Source: Nibribacter koreensis (lineage in GTDB: Bacteria; Bacteroidota; Bacteroidia; Cytophagales; Hymenobacteraceae). Taken from it: 64,000 bases of DNA. Below are positions 44,423 through 52,969 of the stretch, one piece after another; position 1 is the stretch's first letter; every line of letters starts with the position of its first letter. The notes below the pieces were generated by a model. It was not told the origin of the DNA and made no database searches. It saw nothing but the letters and a program-made list of their open reading frames with translations. The stretch lies in the NCBI RefSeq assembly GCF_039541795.1, contig NZ_BAABGX010000003.1, positions 1 through 64,000 on the forward strand. Direction: 5' to 3'. The translations under genes were made by a program, and so were the position numbers.

Positions 44423-47400
44423 TTACAGACCTTCCTTCTTGGTAGTGTCTTTAATGATGATGGCGTCTACGTTCTTGTTTCTAATAAGCTGGTTCAAGGC
44501 TGGAAGTTCTTTGGTGAACACCTGGTTCAGCTTCTGCAACTCCTTGTCAATCTCAGCGGTGATTTCCTTCTGGAATGCGTACTGTTGCTCCGTTGGGCGG
44601 TAATCTCCCTGCGACGCCTGAGAGGCTACGTTGGCCAGGCGGTTGTTCAGCTTGATAGGATAGTTCAAAGGGTCCTGACCTGAGCGGTTCTTGGTCTGGT
44701 ACAGGGCTTCTTCTACTTCGGTCATGCGCTTGTTCAAGTCCTTGGCAGTGGCCAGCACATCTTTCATGTCCTCACGGCCCTGGAACTTAGACGTCACGCT
44801 GTTAATCTGGGTGCGGGCTTCACGTATCTTGCTGATGGCGTCGTTGGTCTCAGTCAGTTTGTCACGCACCGAAAGTAAGAAGTCAAACTGTGCTTTCAGG
44901 TCCGCTGGCTGGGTTTTACTGCGTGGGTCTTGCAGAATCTCAAAGTCGGTTTCCTGCTTCTGGCCGTTCACCGTCAGGCGCGCGGTGTAAGTACCCGGAA
45001 TGGCTCTTGGTCCCTGCGTACCGCCTCCCCACAGAATCATTCCTTCAAACTTAGAAGCCTCTGGGTAGAGCATGTTCCAGACAAAGCGGTTCATACCGTC
45101 TTTCACGTCCAGTTTAGAGGCGCGGTCTTTGGCGTTGCTGGCGTATTTCTTAATCAGCTTTCCGTCTTTCTGTAGCAATTCTAAGGTCACGGTAGTAGCA
45201 GAATCTGGTTTCTGCGCCAGGTAATAGTGAATCATGACCCCACCCGGATGGTTCTGTCCTTCCAATTTAGGGTTGGCATTATTGCCTCCGTTCATGCGGT
45301 AGCTAGGCATGGGCTTGTACAAATGCACTTTGCTGGTGGCCACAGTGCTGTTCAACTGATGCAGAGGCGTCAAGTCATCAATAATCCAGAAGCTTCTACC
45401 TTGGGTGGCAGCAATCAGGTTGTCGTTTTTGATAGTCAAGTCAGTGATGGGCACCAACGGCAGGTTCAGCTGGAACGGTTGCCAGTTCTTGCCATCGTCA
45501 AAGGACGCATACATGCCGTACTCAGTACCCGCATACAGCAAGCCAGCTCGTTTTGGGTCTACACGCACCACGCGCGTGAAGTGGTTCTCATTGATTCCTT
45601 TGGTGATTTTAGTCCAAGACTTTCCATAATCATCTGTTTTGAACAACAGAGGCTGGAAATCTCCTTTCTTGTACAGCGTGGCTGCGAAGTACATCACGCC
45701 TTTCTGGGTTGGGTGAGGCTCAATGCTGTTCACCATGCTCCACTCAGGCATGTTTTTAGGCGTCACGTTCTTCCAGGTCTTCCCGCCGTCGCGGGTTACG
45801 TGCACCAGGCCGTCATCAGAGCCGGTCCAAATCACGTTCTCCTCAGCGGGTGACTCCGCGGCCGCGAAGATGGTACCGTAGTACTCCACGCTGGTGTTGT
45901 CCTTGGTGATAGGCCCGCCCGACGGCCCTAAGGTAGACTTTTCATTGCGTGTCAAATCTGGGCTGATATCCTGCCAGCTCTGCCCTTCATTGGTGGTCAC
46001 GTGCAAGTGGTTGGACGTAGTGTACATCTTCTTGGGGTTGTGGGGCGAGAAGAAGATAGGGAAGTTCCACTGGAAGCGGTACTTCAAGTCTTCGGCACCG
46101 TGACCCATGGGGTTGTCTGGCCACACGTTGATGGTGCGCTCAAAACCGGTGCTGTGGTCTACTCTGGCTAAGAAACCGCCGTAGTTACCGCCGTATACAA
46201 TCTCTGGGTTGGTGGGGTCCACCGCAATGTGCGCACTTTCAGCACCTGCGGTTTCTTCCCAGTCATGCATGCCAATGCTTCGGCCGGTGGTGCGGTGGGC
46301 AATGCGCACGGTAGAATTGTCCTGTTGCGCTCCGTAAATGCGGTACGGGAAGGCGTTGTCTGTCACCACGCGGTAAAACTGCGCCGTCGGCTGATTGTCT
46401 GGCGTGCTCCAGTTCTGGCCTCCGTCAAAGCTCACCTGCGCCCCGCCGTCATCCGCAATAATCATGCGTTTCGGGTCCTCGGGTGCAATCCATAGGTCAT
46501 GGTGGTCACTGTGCGGAGACATGTAGTTTTTGAAGGTTCTTCCGCCGTCTGTAGAATGGTGGTAAGCCACGTTGAGCACGTACACACCGTCTTCATTTTT
46601 AGGGTCTGCCGTCACACGGGTATAGTACCAGGCGCGCTGGCGCAGGTTGCGGTCATCGTTGAGCTTGGCCCAGTTTTGTCCGCCGTCATCTGACCGGAAC
46701 AGTCCGCCGTCCTCAGCTTCTACCATGGCCCACACGCGCTGGTTGTTCACCGGAGAAACGGCTACGCCGATGATGCCCAACGTACCCTTCGGTAAACCGG
46801 TATTTTTAGACAGTTCTTTCCAGGTGTCCCCGCCGTCGGTGCTTTTCCAGATGCCGGAACCAGGTCCGCCTGATGATAAGCTGTACGGTGTGCGTTGCAT
46901 GCGCCAGGTGGTGGCATACAGGTTACGCGGGTTCACAGGGTCAATAGTCAGGTCAAAGGCGCCCACTTCTTTATTTACAAACAGCACGCGCTCCCAGTTT
47001 TTACCTCCGTCTTTGGAGCGGTACACGCCTCGCTGGTCATTGGGCGCATAGATATTGCCCAATACGGCCGCGTAGACCAAGTCAGGATTTTTAGGATGAA
47101 TGCGCACGCGCGGAATGTGCTTAGAATCCTTCAGACCGATGTGTTTCCAGGTAAGGCCGGCGTCTTCCGACTTCCACATACCAAAGCCCGAGGACACGTT
47201 GCCACGTACCGTTTTCTCGCCTTCGCCCACGTAAATCACGTTAGGGTCAGACTCTGCTACGGCCACCGCGCCAATAGAACCCCCGAAGAACTTGTCAGAG
47301 ATATTCTCCCAGCTGGAACCGCCGTCTTTGGTGCGCCAAACGCCACCGCCCGTCGCCCCGAAGTAGAACAAGTTGGGCTGGCCCGGTACGCCGACCGCCG

Positions 47401-47617
47401 TGCCTGAACGTCCGCCCCTGTATGGCCCAATAGAGCGCCAGGTCAAAGCATTGTATAGTTTTTCATCAAAGCCTTCTTTGCTGGCTTTCGACTTTGTGGT
47501 TTTAGAAGTGGCAGGTTTCTGTTGCGCCTCACTGGGCAAGGCTGGCAACAAGAGCAATCCGCCCAGTAATACGGGCATGGACTGGCGCAGGAACCGTTGC
47601 GGGAAAGGGTTCTTCAT
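44423..47617 (-). CDS. Exported sortilin/BNR-type beta-propeller protein
   Basis: About 1064 residues with a signal peptide (SMPVLLGGLLLLPALPSEAQQ). The body is built of repeated BNR/Asp-box motifs (S/T-x-D-G-G-x-x-W: RTKDGGSSWENIS, RSKDGGKNWERV, KSTDGGDTWKEL, RSDDGGQNWAKL, TRDGGKTWKNVT, SFDDGKNWQPF), forming one or two Vps10/sortilin-like propellers from about residue 60 to 790. The C-terminal 250 residues are a beta domain (GTYTARLTVNGQKQ) and a helical charged region. Such proteins are common in Bacteroidota and often annotated as glycosyl hydrolases, but no glycosidase catalytic residues are identifiable here. I chose ATG 47617; the longer frame begins in a repeat. Confidence 0.85.
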   Translation of the reverse strand: MKNPFPQRFLRQSMPVLLGGLLLLPALPSEAQQKPATSKTTKSKASKEGFDEKLYNALTWRSIGPYRGGRSGTAVGVPGQPNLFYFGATGGGVWRTKDGGSSWENISDKFFGGSIGAVAVAESDPNVIYVGEGEKTVRGNVSSGFGMWKSEDAGLTWKHIGLKDSKHIPRVRIHPKNPDLVYAAVLGNIYAPNDQRGVYRSKDGGKNWERVLFVNKEVGAFDLTIDPVNPRNLYATTWRMQRTPYSLSSGGPGSGIWKSTDGGDTWKELSKNTGLPKGTLGIIGVAVSPVNNQRVWAMVEAEDGGLFRSDDGGQNWAKLNDDRNLRQRAWYYTRVTADPKNEDGVYVLNVAYHHSTDGGRTFKNYMSPHSDHHDLWIAPEDPKRMIIADDGGAQVSFDGGQNWSTPDNQPTAQFYRVVTDNAFPYRIYGAQQDNSTVRIAHRTTGRSIGMHDWEETAGAESAHIAVDPTNPEIVYGGNYGGFLARVDHSTGFERTINVWPDNPMGHGAEDLKYRFQWNFPIFFSPHNPKKMYTTSNHLHVTTNEGQSWQDISPDLTRNEKSTLGPSGGPITKDNTSVEYYGTIFAAAESPAEENVIWTGSDDGLVHVTRDGGKTWKNVTPKNMPEWSMVNSIEPHPTQKGVMYFAATLYKKGDFQPLLFKTDDYGKSWTKITKGINENHFTRVVRVDPKRAGLLYAGTEYGMYASFDDGKNWQPFQLNLPLVPITDLTIKNDNLIAATQGRSFWIIDDLTPLHQLNSTVATSKVHLYKPMPSYRMNGGNNANPKLEGQNHPGGVMIHYYLAQKPDSATTVTLELLQKDGKLIKKYASNAKDRASKLDVKDGMNRFVWNMLYPEASKFEGMILWGGGTQGPRAIPGTYTARLTVNGQKQETDFEILQDPRSKTQPADLKAQFDFLLSVRDKLTETNDAISKIREARTQINSVTSKFQGREDMKDVLATAKDLNKRMTEVEEALYQTKNRSGQDPLNYPIKLNNRLANVASQASQGDYRPTEQQYAFQKEITAEIDKELQKLNQVFTKELPALNQLIRNKNVDAIIIKDTTKKEGL

Positions 47618-47700
47618 GGGAGATTCTAGTTTGTTAGGTAGTGTATAGGATTGAGTGTCTGAAGCTAAGCAAAAAAGCCATTGCTTGGATAGGTGGTGCG

Positions 47701-47738
47701 CGTTTTTGGCCTGTTTTCTGGGAATTAGGCTGAAAATG
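47701..47738. repeat. 38-bp palindromic repeat copy 19
   Basis: Left half is exact consensus; right half diverged (GGAATTAGGCTGAAAATG), nearly identical to that of copy 20. Divergent spacer. Confidence 0.85.
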
Positions 47739-47834
47739 AAGTTGCTCAATTTGTAAGTTGGGCAACTTCACAATTAAAATATCTCCCTACTAGATATTTG
47801 ATATCTTTCTAACATCGAATCATAATCTATACTC

Positions 47835-48431
47835 ATGGTAAGGATTTGCATACTGCTTTTTGTAATTAGTTTGACTGCATGTACCACCAAACAGGCAGAA
47901 CCAATATTTGAAGTTTCCACTGCTCAAGAACAACCAGTACAGGTAGACTCTACCATGCAGGAAGCACCGGTCACGGCACAAGAACCAGTCTTAGAAGGTT
48001 TAACGCCCGAAGAAAAGCTAGATAGTGCAGAAGTAGAGATGGCAGTCAAACGGATGCAACCAAGAAACGATAGCGGAGAAGGAGAGTGGATATTAACGGG
48101 CTATGTGGGCAGTAAGAAATTCATTGAAGACCCTGACGTGCTTACATTATTGCCAAATGGCAAATACTTTGTCTTCAATGACTTTTATGGGAAAGCCAAT
48201 TTTCCAGTAATTGAGAAAGGTCTTTATGAGCTTGACTCAAAGGCTAAAACTCTAACTCTAAAAAGCAGGAAGCTTTCTAAGAATGGCTATTCTTTCCTAG
48301 AAGATGAATCGACTGCCGTAAGAATTAAAATTAGCGAGTTAACCGATGATAAGATAATTCTGTGCTTCGCGCCAGATACTTGCGGTGAGTTTGAAAGGCT
48401 TTCTGATTATCTAAATAAAAGGGGATTGTAA
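47835..48431 (+). CDS. Lipoprotein of unknown function
   Basis: 198 residues. A lipoprotein signal peptide with Cys16 (ISLTAC) precedes a Glu/Gln-rich linker (about 20-80) and a compact C-terminal domain with the pattern WILTGYVG...VLTLLPNGKYFVFNDF...GLYELDSKAKTLTL (cited in fragments). This resembles small lipocalin-like or copper-resistance-NlpE-like beta-barrels common in the phylum, but I do not recognise a family. The gene is AT-rich relative to neighbours, as is the next one. Confidence 0.7.
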   Translation: MVRICILLFVISLTACTTKQAEPIFEVSTAQEQPVQVDSTMQEAPVTAQEPVLEGLTPEEKLDSAEVEMAVKRMQPRNDSGEGEWILTGYVGSKKFIEDPDVLTLLPNGKYFVFNDFYGKANFPVIEKGLYELDSKAKTLTLKSRKLSKNGYSFLEDESTAVRIKISELTDDKIILCFAPDTCGEFERLSDYLNKRGL

Positions 48432-48452
48432 ATTTCAACCAAGCCCTTTTCT

Positions 48453-48490
48453 CATTTTTGACCTGTTTTCTGGGAATTAGGCTGAAAACG
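48453..48490. repeat. 38-bp palindromic repeat copy 20
   Basis: Shares the diverged right half of copy 19 (GGAATTAGGCTGAAAACG) and lies between convergent stops, 2 nt before the minus-strand gene's stop. Confidence 0.85.
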
Positions 48491-48492
48491 AT

Positions 48493-49170
48493 TTACAGTG
48501 TTAGTTTTATTTCTCGTGAATTAAAAAGTACTCCGGTTACTTCGTCTCCAATTGGTAAGGTGAATAGAAGTGTAAAGCCTTTTTTGAATTTTATTTTATT
48601 GCCAAACTTAAGCGATATAGGTGAACCTGATTGCATAGGAATAATTCCGACCAACTGGTGTTTTTTATCAAAGACTTTTACATCAAAGTACTGGCTAATT
48701 TGATACCTGTTTTCTGCTAGTTCACCTGTCTGTGAATTAAATAGTTGAAATTTAATTAGCTTACTGGCTAATATGTTTTGTTTGGGAAGTTCCACTTCAA
48801 TAAGGGGAGGTGCAAGGGCTTTAAACGTGGCTATTACTTCAGATAGGTGTTTTCTGCCACTTTCAATAATGGTACATATCGCCTTAACTGTTACTGGCCC
48901 TGGAGCAGTTGGAACAATGTATAGAATAAAGCCCTCTTCAGGGTTATGTTGTAGAGAATCAAGATAACCATTAGTGATTTGGGTAATTTTAAGGAAGTCA
49001 TGACAAGCAACTTCTTGATGTTGCCTAACTACCATGTGTTTTAGAGGAAAATCGAATGGATAAGTATCATATGTAACAATAAAAGGTTGATGGCTCTGGG
49101 GGTAGGCGTGATTAAATATTAAGCACAATGCGGCAACTAAAAAGAGGCTACTACTTTTCATGTTTCTCAT
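48493..49170 (-). CDS. Exported protein of unknown function, weakly GldM-C-terminus-like
   Basis: 225 residues with a signal peptide (SSSLFLVAALCLIFNHAYPQ). Mature part is all-beta: HMVVRQHQEVACHDFLKITQ, GFILYIVPTAPGPVTVKAIC, and FKALAPPLIEVEL. That order (a polysaccharide-like beta domain with an x-P-x-x-x-G-x-V strand then an FRVK-P-P-like strand) loosely recalls the C-terminal domains of the T9SS motor protein GldM; this is a weak inference. Its ATG overlaps the DUF3999 gene's stop by 4 nt, so it is probably translated with it; an alternative ATG three codons in would avoid overlap. AT-rich composition. Confidence 0.65.
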   Translation of the reverse strand: MRNMKSSSLFLVAALCLIFNHAYPQSHQPFIVTYDTYPFDFPLKHMVVRQHQEVACHDFLKITQITNGYLDSLQHNPEEGFILYIVPTAPGPVTVKAICTIIESGRKHLSEVIATFKALAPPLIEVELPKQNILASKLIKFQLFNSQTGELAENRYQISQYFDVKVFDKKHQLVGIIPMQSGSPISLKFGNKIKFKKGFTLLFTLPIGDEVTGVLFNSREIKLTL

Positions 49171-50435
49171 ACTTTCTTCTTCTTATCCATATCTTTCAAC
49201 AACCGCAGGGTCATATAACCCAAGCCAATGGCCACTACGCCAATTACCGCCCACATGAGCATCTTAGAACCTTGTGATTTAGGCTTTTGCTCTTTGAGTA
49301 GCGTGATTTGCTGAACCGTAACAATAGGCAAATTAGTCGGGATGCTATCCTGGAAGAACTGTAAATCATACCTAGGCGCTTCTACATCTTCATCTCCAAA
49401 ACGCAAAGTGTAGGCTTTGTTGGGTTGGAGTTGGGCTACGGCGTATCGGTTTAATTGCAGGACTTGCATCGAGTCAATTCTAAGAGGCGGGTTGTCTTCG
49501 TTCTGAAGCTGGATGACCAAACGCTCTACTTTCTGGCGGGGCAGGTTGACTTGGGCTGGTGCGTTGGAATGCAGGGTGAATGGCTCAAAAATAAGATGTG
49601 TGTTGTTGCGTCGTCGTCTCTTTCTCTGGCGACGCGAACCGTCAGTGCGTTCGCCCAGAATCACTTTCCCTTCGCGGTAATACAATTGGGGAGCAGAGAT
49701 GTAAAAGACCAATTGCTCTGGGTGCACCGTTTGCCCGAAGTCTAGGCTCAAGTACGTAGTTTTATCAGTGCTGTCTTTGCGGGAGAAGTGCTGGATGGGA
49801 ATGCGGGTGTATTTGCCGGCCTCAGAATAGGTGTCATAGTAGCCGGCTTTTAAGATGTTGAGCGGTGCACTGGCAGAATCGTTAAGCTGTAGCCTGAAGT
49901 AGCGGTACTTGCTCAGCGGGAAGTCCAGCAACTTGACCTCGGCGGTCTGCTTCTCATTTTTAATGGCGTACAGCACGTCCTGTTCTTTAAGCACGTACCA
50001 ATCCTGCTGGTTGTCGCTGCCGCTCAAGGCCACCGTTTTCCGGACTTCGGCGTTGCCAATGAGCAGGCTGATGTTGTTGATGCTCCGTTGTTCTGGGTTG
50101 TGGATGAGCAGTTCAGAAAGGCCGCCGGGCTGACGGGTGTAGCGCAGAATCTGGTAGGGCTTGAAAAGGGTCCGGTACTGCACCGGTTCTTCGGTCTGCA
50201 AGAGATAAGGCACTTCTTTTCCGTCTGTGCCATAGAGTCGCAAATCTTCCAAACCCGCTTGCAAACGCCCGGTCACGGAGGCAGGCAAAAGCACCCGGTG
50301 CCAGCCTTGCGTAGCCACAGGAGACAAGGTCGCCTTCCAGCCGAAGTCCTGGGCCTGGGCAGACGTCCAACCCAGCAAAAAGGCCAGAAGAAACAGGCTA
50401 CGCTTCTGGGGAAGGAGAGGAAGAATCAGGCGCAT
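49167..50435 (-). CDS. DUF3999 family exported, membrane-anchored protein
   Basis: About 422 residues from ATG 50435 (ATGs at 50441 and 50444 also possible). A signal peptide (KRSLFLLAFLLGWTSAQAQ) is followed by a beta-rich domain: DLRLYGTDGKEVPYLL, LSELLIHNPEQRSINNISLL, KYRYFRLQLNDS. One transmembrane helix near the C-terminus (MLMWAVIGVVAIGLGYMTL) ends in a short KKKKV tail. A strongly basic patch (SRRQRKRRRRNN) lies near residue 272. DUF3999 proteins pair with DUF2339 proteins, as here, where the upstream gene overlaps by 38 nt. Carbohydrate-binding-like folding is plausible; function unknown. Confidence 0.8.
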   Translation of the reverse strand: MRLILPLLPQKRSLFLLAFLLGWTSAQAQDFGWKATLSPVATQGWHRVLLPASVTGRLQAGLEDLRLYGTDGKEVPYLLQTEEPVQYRTLFKPYQILRYTRQPGGLSELLIHNPEQRSINNISLLIGNAEVRKTVALSGSDNQQDWYVLKEQDVLYAIKNEKQTAEVKLLDFPLSKYRYFRLQLNDSASAPLNILKAGYYDTYSEAGKYTRIPIQHFSRKDSTDKTTYLSLDFGQTVHPEQLVFYISAPQLYYREGKVILGERTDGSRRQRKRRRRNNTHLIFEPFTLHSNAPAQVNLPRQKVERLVIQLQNEDNPPLRIDSMQVLQLNRYAVAQLQPNKAYTLRFGDEDVEAPRYDLQFFQDSIPTNLPIVTVQQITLLKEQKPKSQGSKMLMWAVIGVVAIGLGYMTLRLLKDMDKKKKV

Positions 50436-52833
50436 GGGCATCATCAACAAGAATGAGGTTTTTGAGTTTTTGGTACATAAAGGACACCACCAGCAGGATG
50501 ACGCCCAGGCAGATGAAGGCCGCAATCTTGCCGCCCTCCGAGATGCCCCTGATGTCAAATAGGAACAGTTTCACCAAGGTCAGGAAGAACAAGGAGAGCG
50601 AAATGATACGCAAGGTCTTCAGCTTTTTGGACATGCCCAAGGCCATCAAGACAAAGGAAGCCACGCCCCAGAGAATAGGGAAGCCAATCTTTCTGATATG
50701 TTCCTGCAAGGCGTAGATGCCAGTCTTAGCCTCAAAGAATAGGATCATCCACCAGTGCTCCAGTTCAGCGGAGGCTAAAAACACCGCCACAAAACTCACC
50801 AGCCATAAGCCAATCTTTCCCAGCCTGCTGTGCAGTCCCACCATCCTTTGCAGCAGACGCACCATAGCCACCAGCAACACCAGAATCAGCAGAAATGGCA
50901 GATAGTGCAGCAGGAAGGAGGCCATCGTTTCGCCTTGTTGTAACAAATACGCGTTGCGGGTTTCTATGGTAGTGGGGTGCAGGATGACCAGATAGGAAAG
51001 AATGGCCGCCAGTGAAAACGCCAAAGCGCCCCATTGGTACACAGGGTTGCCGCGGCGCTGTCCCCACCAGACCAAGCCTAATAAGTACAGGTAATGGAAT
51101 AAGCCTAAGACCAGTGTCTGGGCGTTTCCGGTTAAAGAAGAATAGCTCAATTGGTGGTCCAGTTCCAGCACCAGCACCAGGTACAAGCAAATGACCAACG
51201 CCGTGCCCACCAGTTGGCGGTAGCGGTGCCAGAACCTGGGCTGCTGTGCACTGACTTCCTCTTTGCCCAGCAACCACCAGGTGCCCGCCAATCCGACCAC
51301 GGCCACAGCGCCCGTGATGAACAGTTTGTTGATAAGCGGCGACAGTTGCGTTCTGGTGATGGTATACCCCATCCAGTCCATGGCCAGGCTCACCACCATC
51401 AAACCCAGCACCAACACCGAGGCTGATTTGAGCAGTTGAATGCCCGACCGCTGGAACAACCATAACAGCAGAACCGCCTCCAAAGCCCAGAACAGTGTGA
51501 TGTAATTGCCCTCCAACTGCACCGGTGCCGTCAAACTCACAAACGTGAGCACTAGGCCAATGAGCAGATACACCAGGTTGCGGTCCACCTGCTGGCGGCG
51601 GTACAAGGCAAACGCGAAGACAAAGTTGAACACCGCCAACAGAATGGTGAAGAGCCCCTGGTACTGCCCTTGGCCCAGATAGGTCAAAATGTACATGCCC
51701 GCCGCGTAATACAGGAAGCTGTTGCTGAGCAAGACCAGAATCTCGGGGGCGGTGAAGCGCCTGCTTTCTTTGAGGTTGTAGACCATGTTCATTAAAAAGA
51801 ACACCAGGTAAAAGAGCGTCGCGAAGAGCAGGGCGCCGGCCAACGGGGCGTTGGGCACTGAGACTACTTGGGTGCCCAGCCAACCGCCGTACAGAATGAT
51901 GGTGAAAACGTAGGCAATGAGGTTGAGCAAGTTCCATTTCTTGAAATACGCCAGCACCAGAATACCCACGTTCAAGACCAGAATAAAACTGAAGAGCACC
52001 ACGTAATTGCCTTCGCCGGTGCTGAGCATGAACGGACTGCCAAAGCCGCCAACCAGGGACAGCACCGCCAATTCAATCCTGTCATAGGCAATGGATAGGA
52101 AAATGGTAAAACCCGTAATGGCCACCATCAACAAAAACCCCGCCGTCTGACTGAACAGCTGGTACTCATGAAACGCAATGGCAATGGTGAAATACAGAAT
52201 GGCCATACCGCCACCCACCAGCACAGAACTGAATGCCTTGTACTCCACGCGTAGTCTGTGGGCGACCGCAATCAAGGCACCACCGGCCAAGAGGCCAATG
52301 GCTACGCGGCCTATCTCATTTATCCAGTCCTGGTCAATGGCATATTTCACGAAGAACCCGATGCCCAGCACCAGAATGGCAATCCCCAGCTTGTTGATGA
52401 GGTTCTCCCCAATGAACTTCTCCCAGTCCAGATTCTCTGTGAAGGAAGAAAAGATGTTTTTGCGGGGTTCAGATTCGGTTTCGGACACTGGCGTGAAAGC
52501 CGCCGTAGCCTGGCGTTCAGGCACGTACGGCTCAAACACCGGCGATTTTGGGGTAGGTCTGGGAGGCGGCGGCGGAAGCGGGGCGGGTGTAGGAACAGGC
52601 GGGGGAGTTGTTTTTTGAACCGGGGTGCTGGTAGAAGCCGTGTCCCGTTTAGCGGCAAAGGAAGCGGCATCCCAAGACGGTGCAGAAGGTTTCTGAGCCT
52701 GTTGCTCGCGTAGCAAGCGCACCTCGTCTTGTAGTTTTTGCAAGGTGTAGTGCTGCTGGTCCAGCCGTTTGACCAACCGGTTCCCAACCACTACCAGCAG
52801 AACCAGCAACACTACAAGCAGTACAATTTCCAT
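50398..52833 (-). CDS. DUF2339 family polytopic membrane protein
   Basis: 811 residues. An N-terminal anchor helix (IVLLVVLLVLLVVVGN) and short coiled coil (QQHYTLQKLQDEVRLLREQQ) lead to a Pro-rich linker (about 75-110), then roughly 20 or more transmembrane helices. The family signature NLINKLGIAILVLGIGFFVKYAIDQDWI (cited as NKLGIAILVLGIGFFVKYA) begins the membrane domain, with RVAIGLLAGGALI next. DUF2339 members are uncharacterised; an envelope transport or polymer role is often guessed. It forms an overlapping pair with DUF3999 and a third exported gene downstream. Confidence 0.85.
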   Translation of the reverse strand: MEIVLLVVLLVLLVVVGNRLVKRLDQQHYTLQKLQDEVRLLREQQAQKPSAPSWDAASFAAKRDTASTSTPVQKTTPPPVPTPAPLPPPPPRPTPKSPVFEPYVPERQATAAFTPVSETESEPRKNIFSSFTENLDWEKFIGENLINKLGIAILVLGIGFFVKYAIDQDWINEIGRVAIGLLAGGALIAVAHRLRVEYKAFSSVLVGGGMAILYFTIAIAFHEYQLFSQTAGFLLMVAITGFTIFLSIAYDRIELAVLSLVGGFGSPFMLSTGEGNYVVLFSFILVLNVGILVLAYFKKWNLLNLIAYVFTIILYGGWLGTQVVSVPNAPLAGALLFATLFYLVFFLMNMVYNLKESRRFTAPEILVLLSNSFLYYAAGMYILTYLGQGQYQGLFTILLAVFNFVFAFALYRRQQVDRNLVYLLIGLVLTFVSLTAPVQLEGNYITLFWALEAVLLLWLFQRSGIQLLKSASVLVLGLMVVSLAMDWMGYTITRTQLSPLINKLFITGAVAVVGLAGTWWLLGKEEVSAQQPRFWHRYRQLVGTALVICLYLVLVLELDHQLSYSSLTGNAQTLVLGLFHYLYLLGLVWWGQRRGNPVYQWGALAFSLAAILSYLVILHPTTIETRNAYLLQQGETMASFLLHYLPFLLILVLLVAMVRLLQRMVGLHSRLGKIGLWLVSFVAVFLASAELEHWWMILFFEAKTGIYALQEHIRKIGFPILWGVASFVLMALGMSKKLKTLRIISLSLFFLTLVKLFLFDIRGISEGGKIAAFICLGVILLVVSFMYQKLKNLILVDDAHAPDSSSPSPEA

Positions 52834-52931
52834 AGAATCCCGTCACATATATTAGATTCTATATTACGACTTTATCTTGGAAAAACCTGTTCAAAGGCGG
52901 CTTGGAGCGAAGTGTCCAACTATTAGGTAGG

Positions 52932-52969
52932 CGTTTTTGGCCTGTTTTCCGGAAAACAAGCTAAAAACG
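52932..52969. repeat. 38-bp palindromic repeat copy 21, overlaps end of TrxB-like gene
   Basis: Consensus left half; right half CAAGCTAAAAACG. On the minus strand it supplies CGT TTT TAG, the last Arg-Phe and stop of the TrxB-like gene. Confidence 0.93.

Noticed and set aside
45227..45853. A 208-codon open frame on the plus strand opposite the BNR-propeller gene
   Set aside because: It mirrors a strongly supported gene with BNR motifs on the other strand, and its translation shows no family features.
44423..47617. Glycosyl hydrolase function for the BNR-propeller protein
   Set aside because: Asp-box repeats alone are structural; no sialidase Arg triad or other catalytic set could be identified.
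48493..49170. Calling the 225-residue exported protein a true GldM
   Set aside because: GldM is about 500 residues with an N-terminal membrane helix and sits with gldKLN; only a loose strand-order resemblance is seen here.
50765..51937. A 390-codon open frame overlapping the DUF2339 gene on the same strand in another frame
   Set aside because: The DUF2339 frame has clear membrane helices and the family signature; this frame is low-complexity Gly/Pro/Arg/His-rich sequence typical of a shadow.
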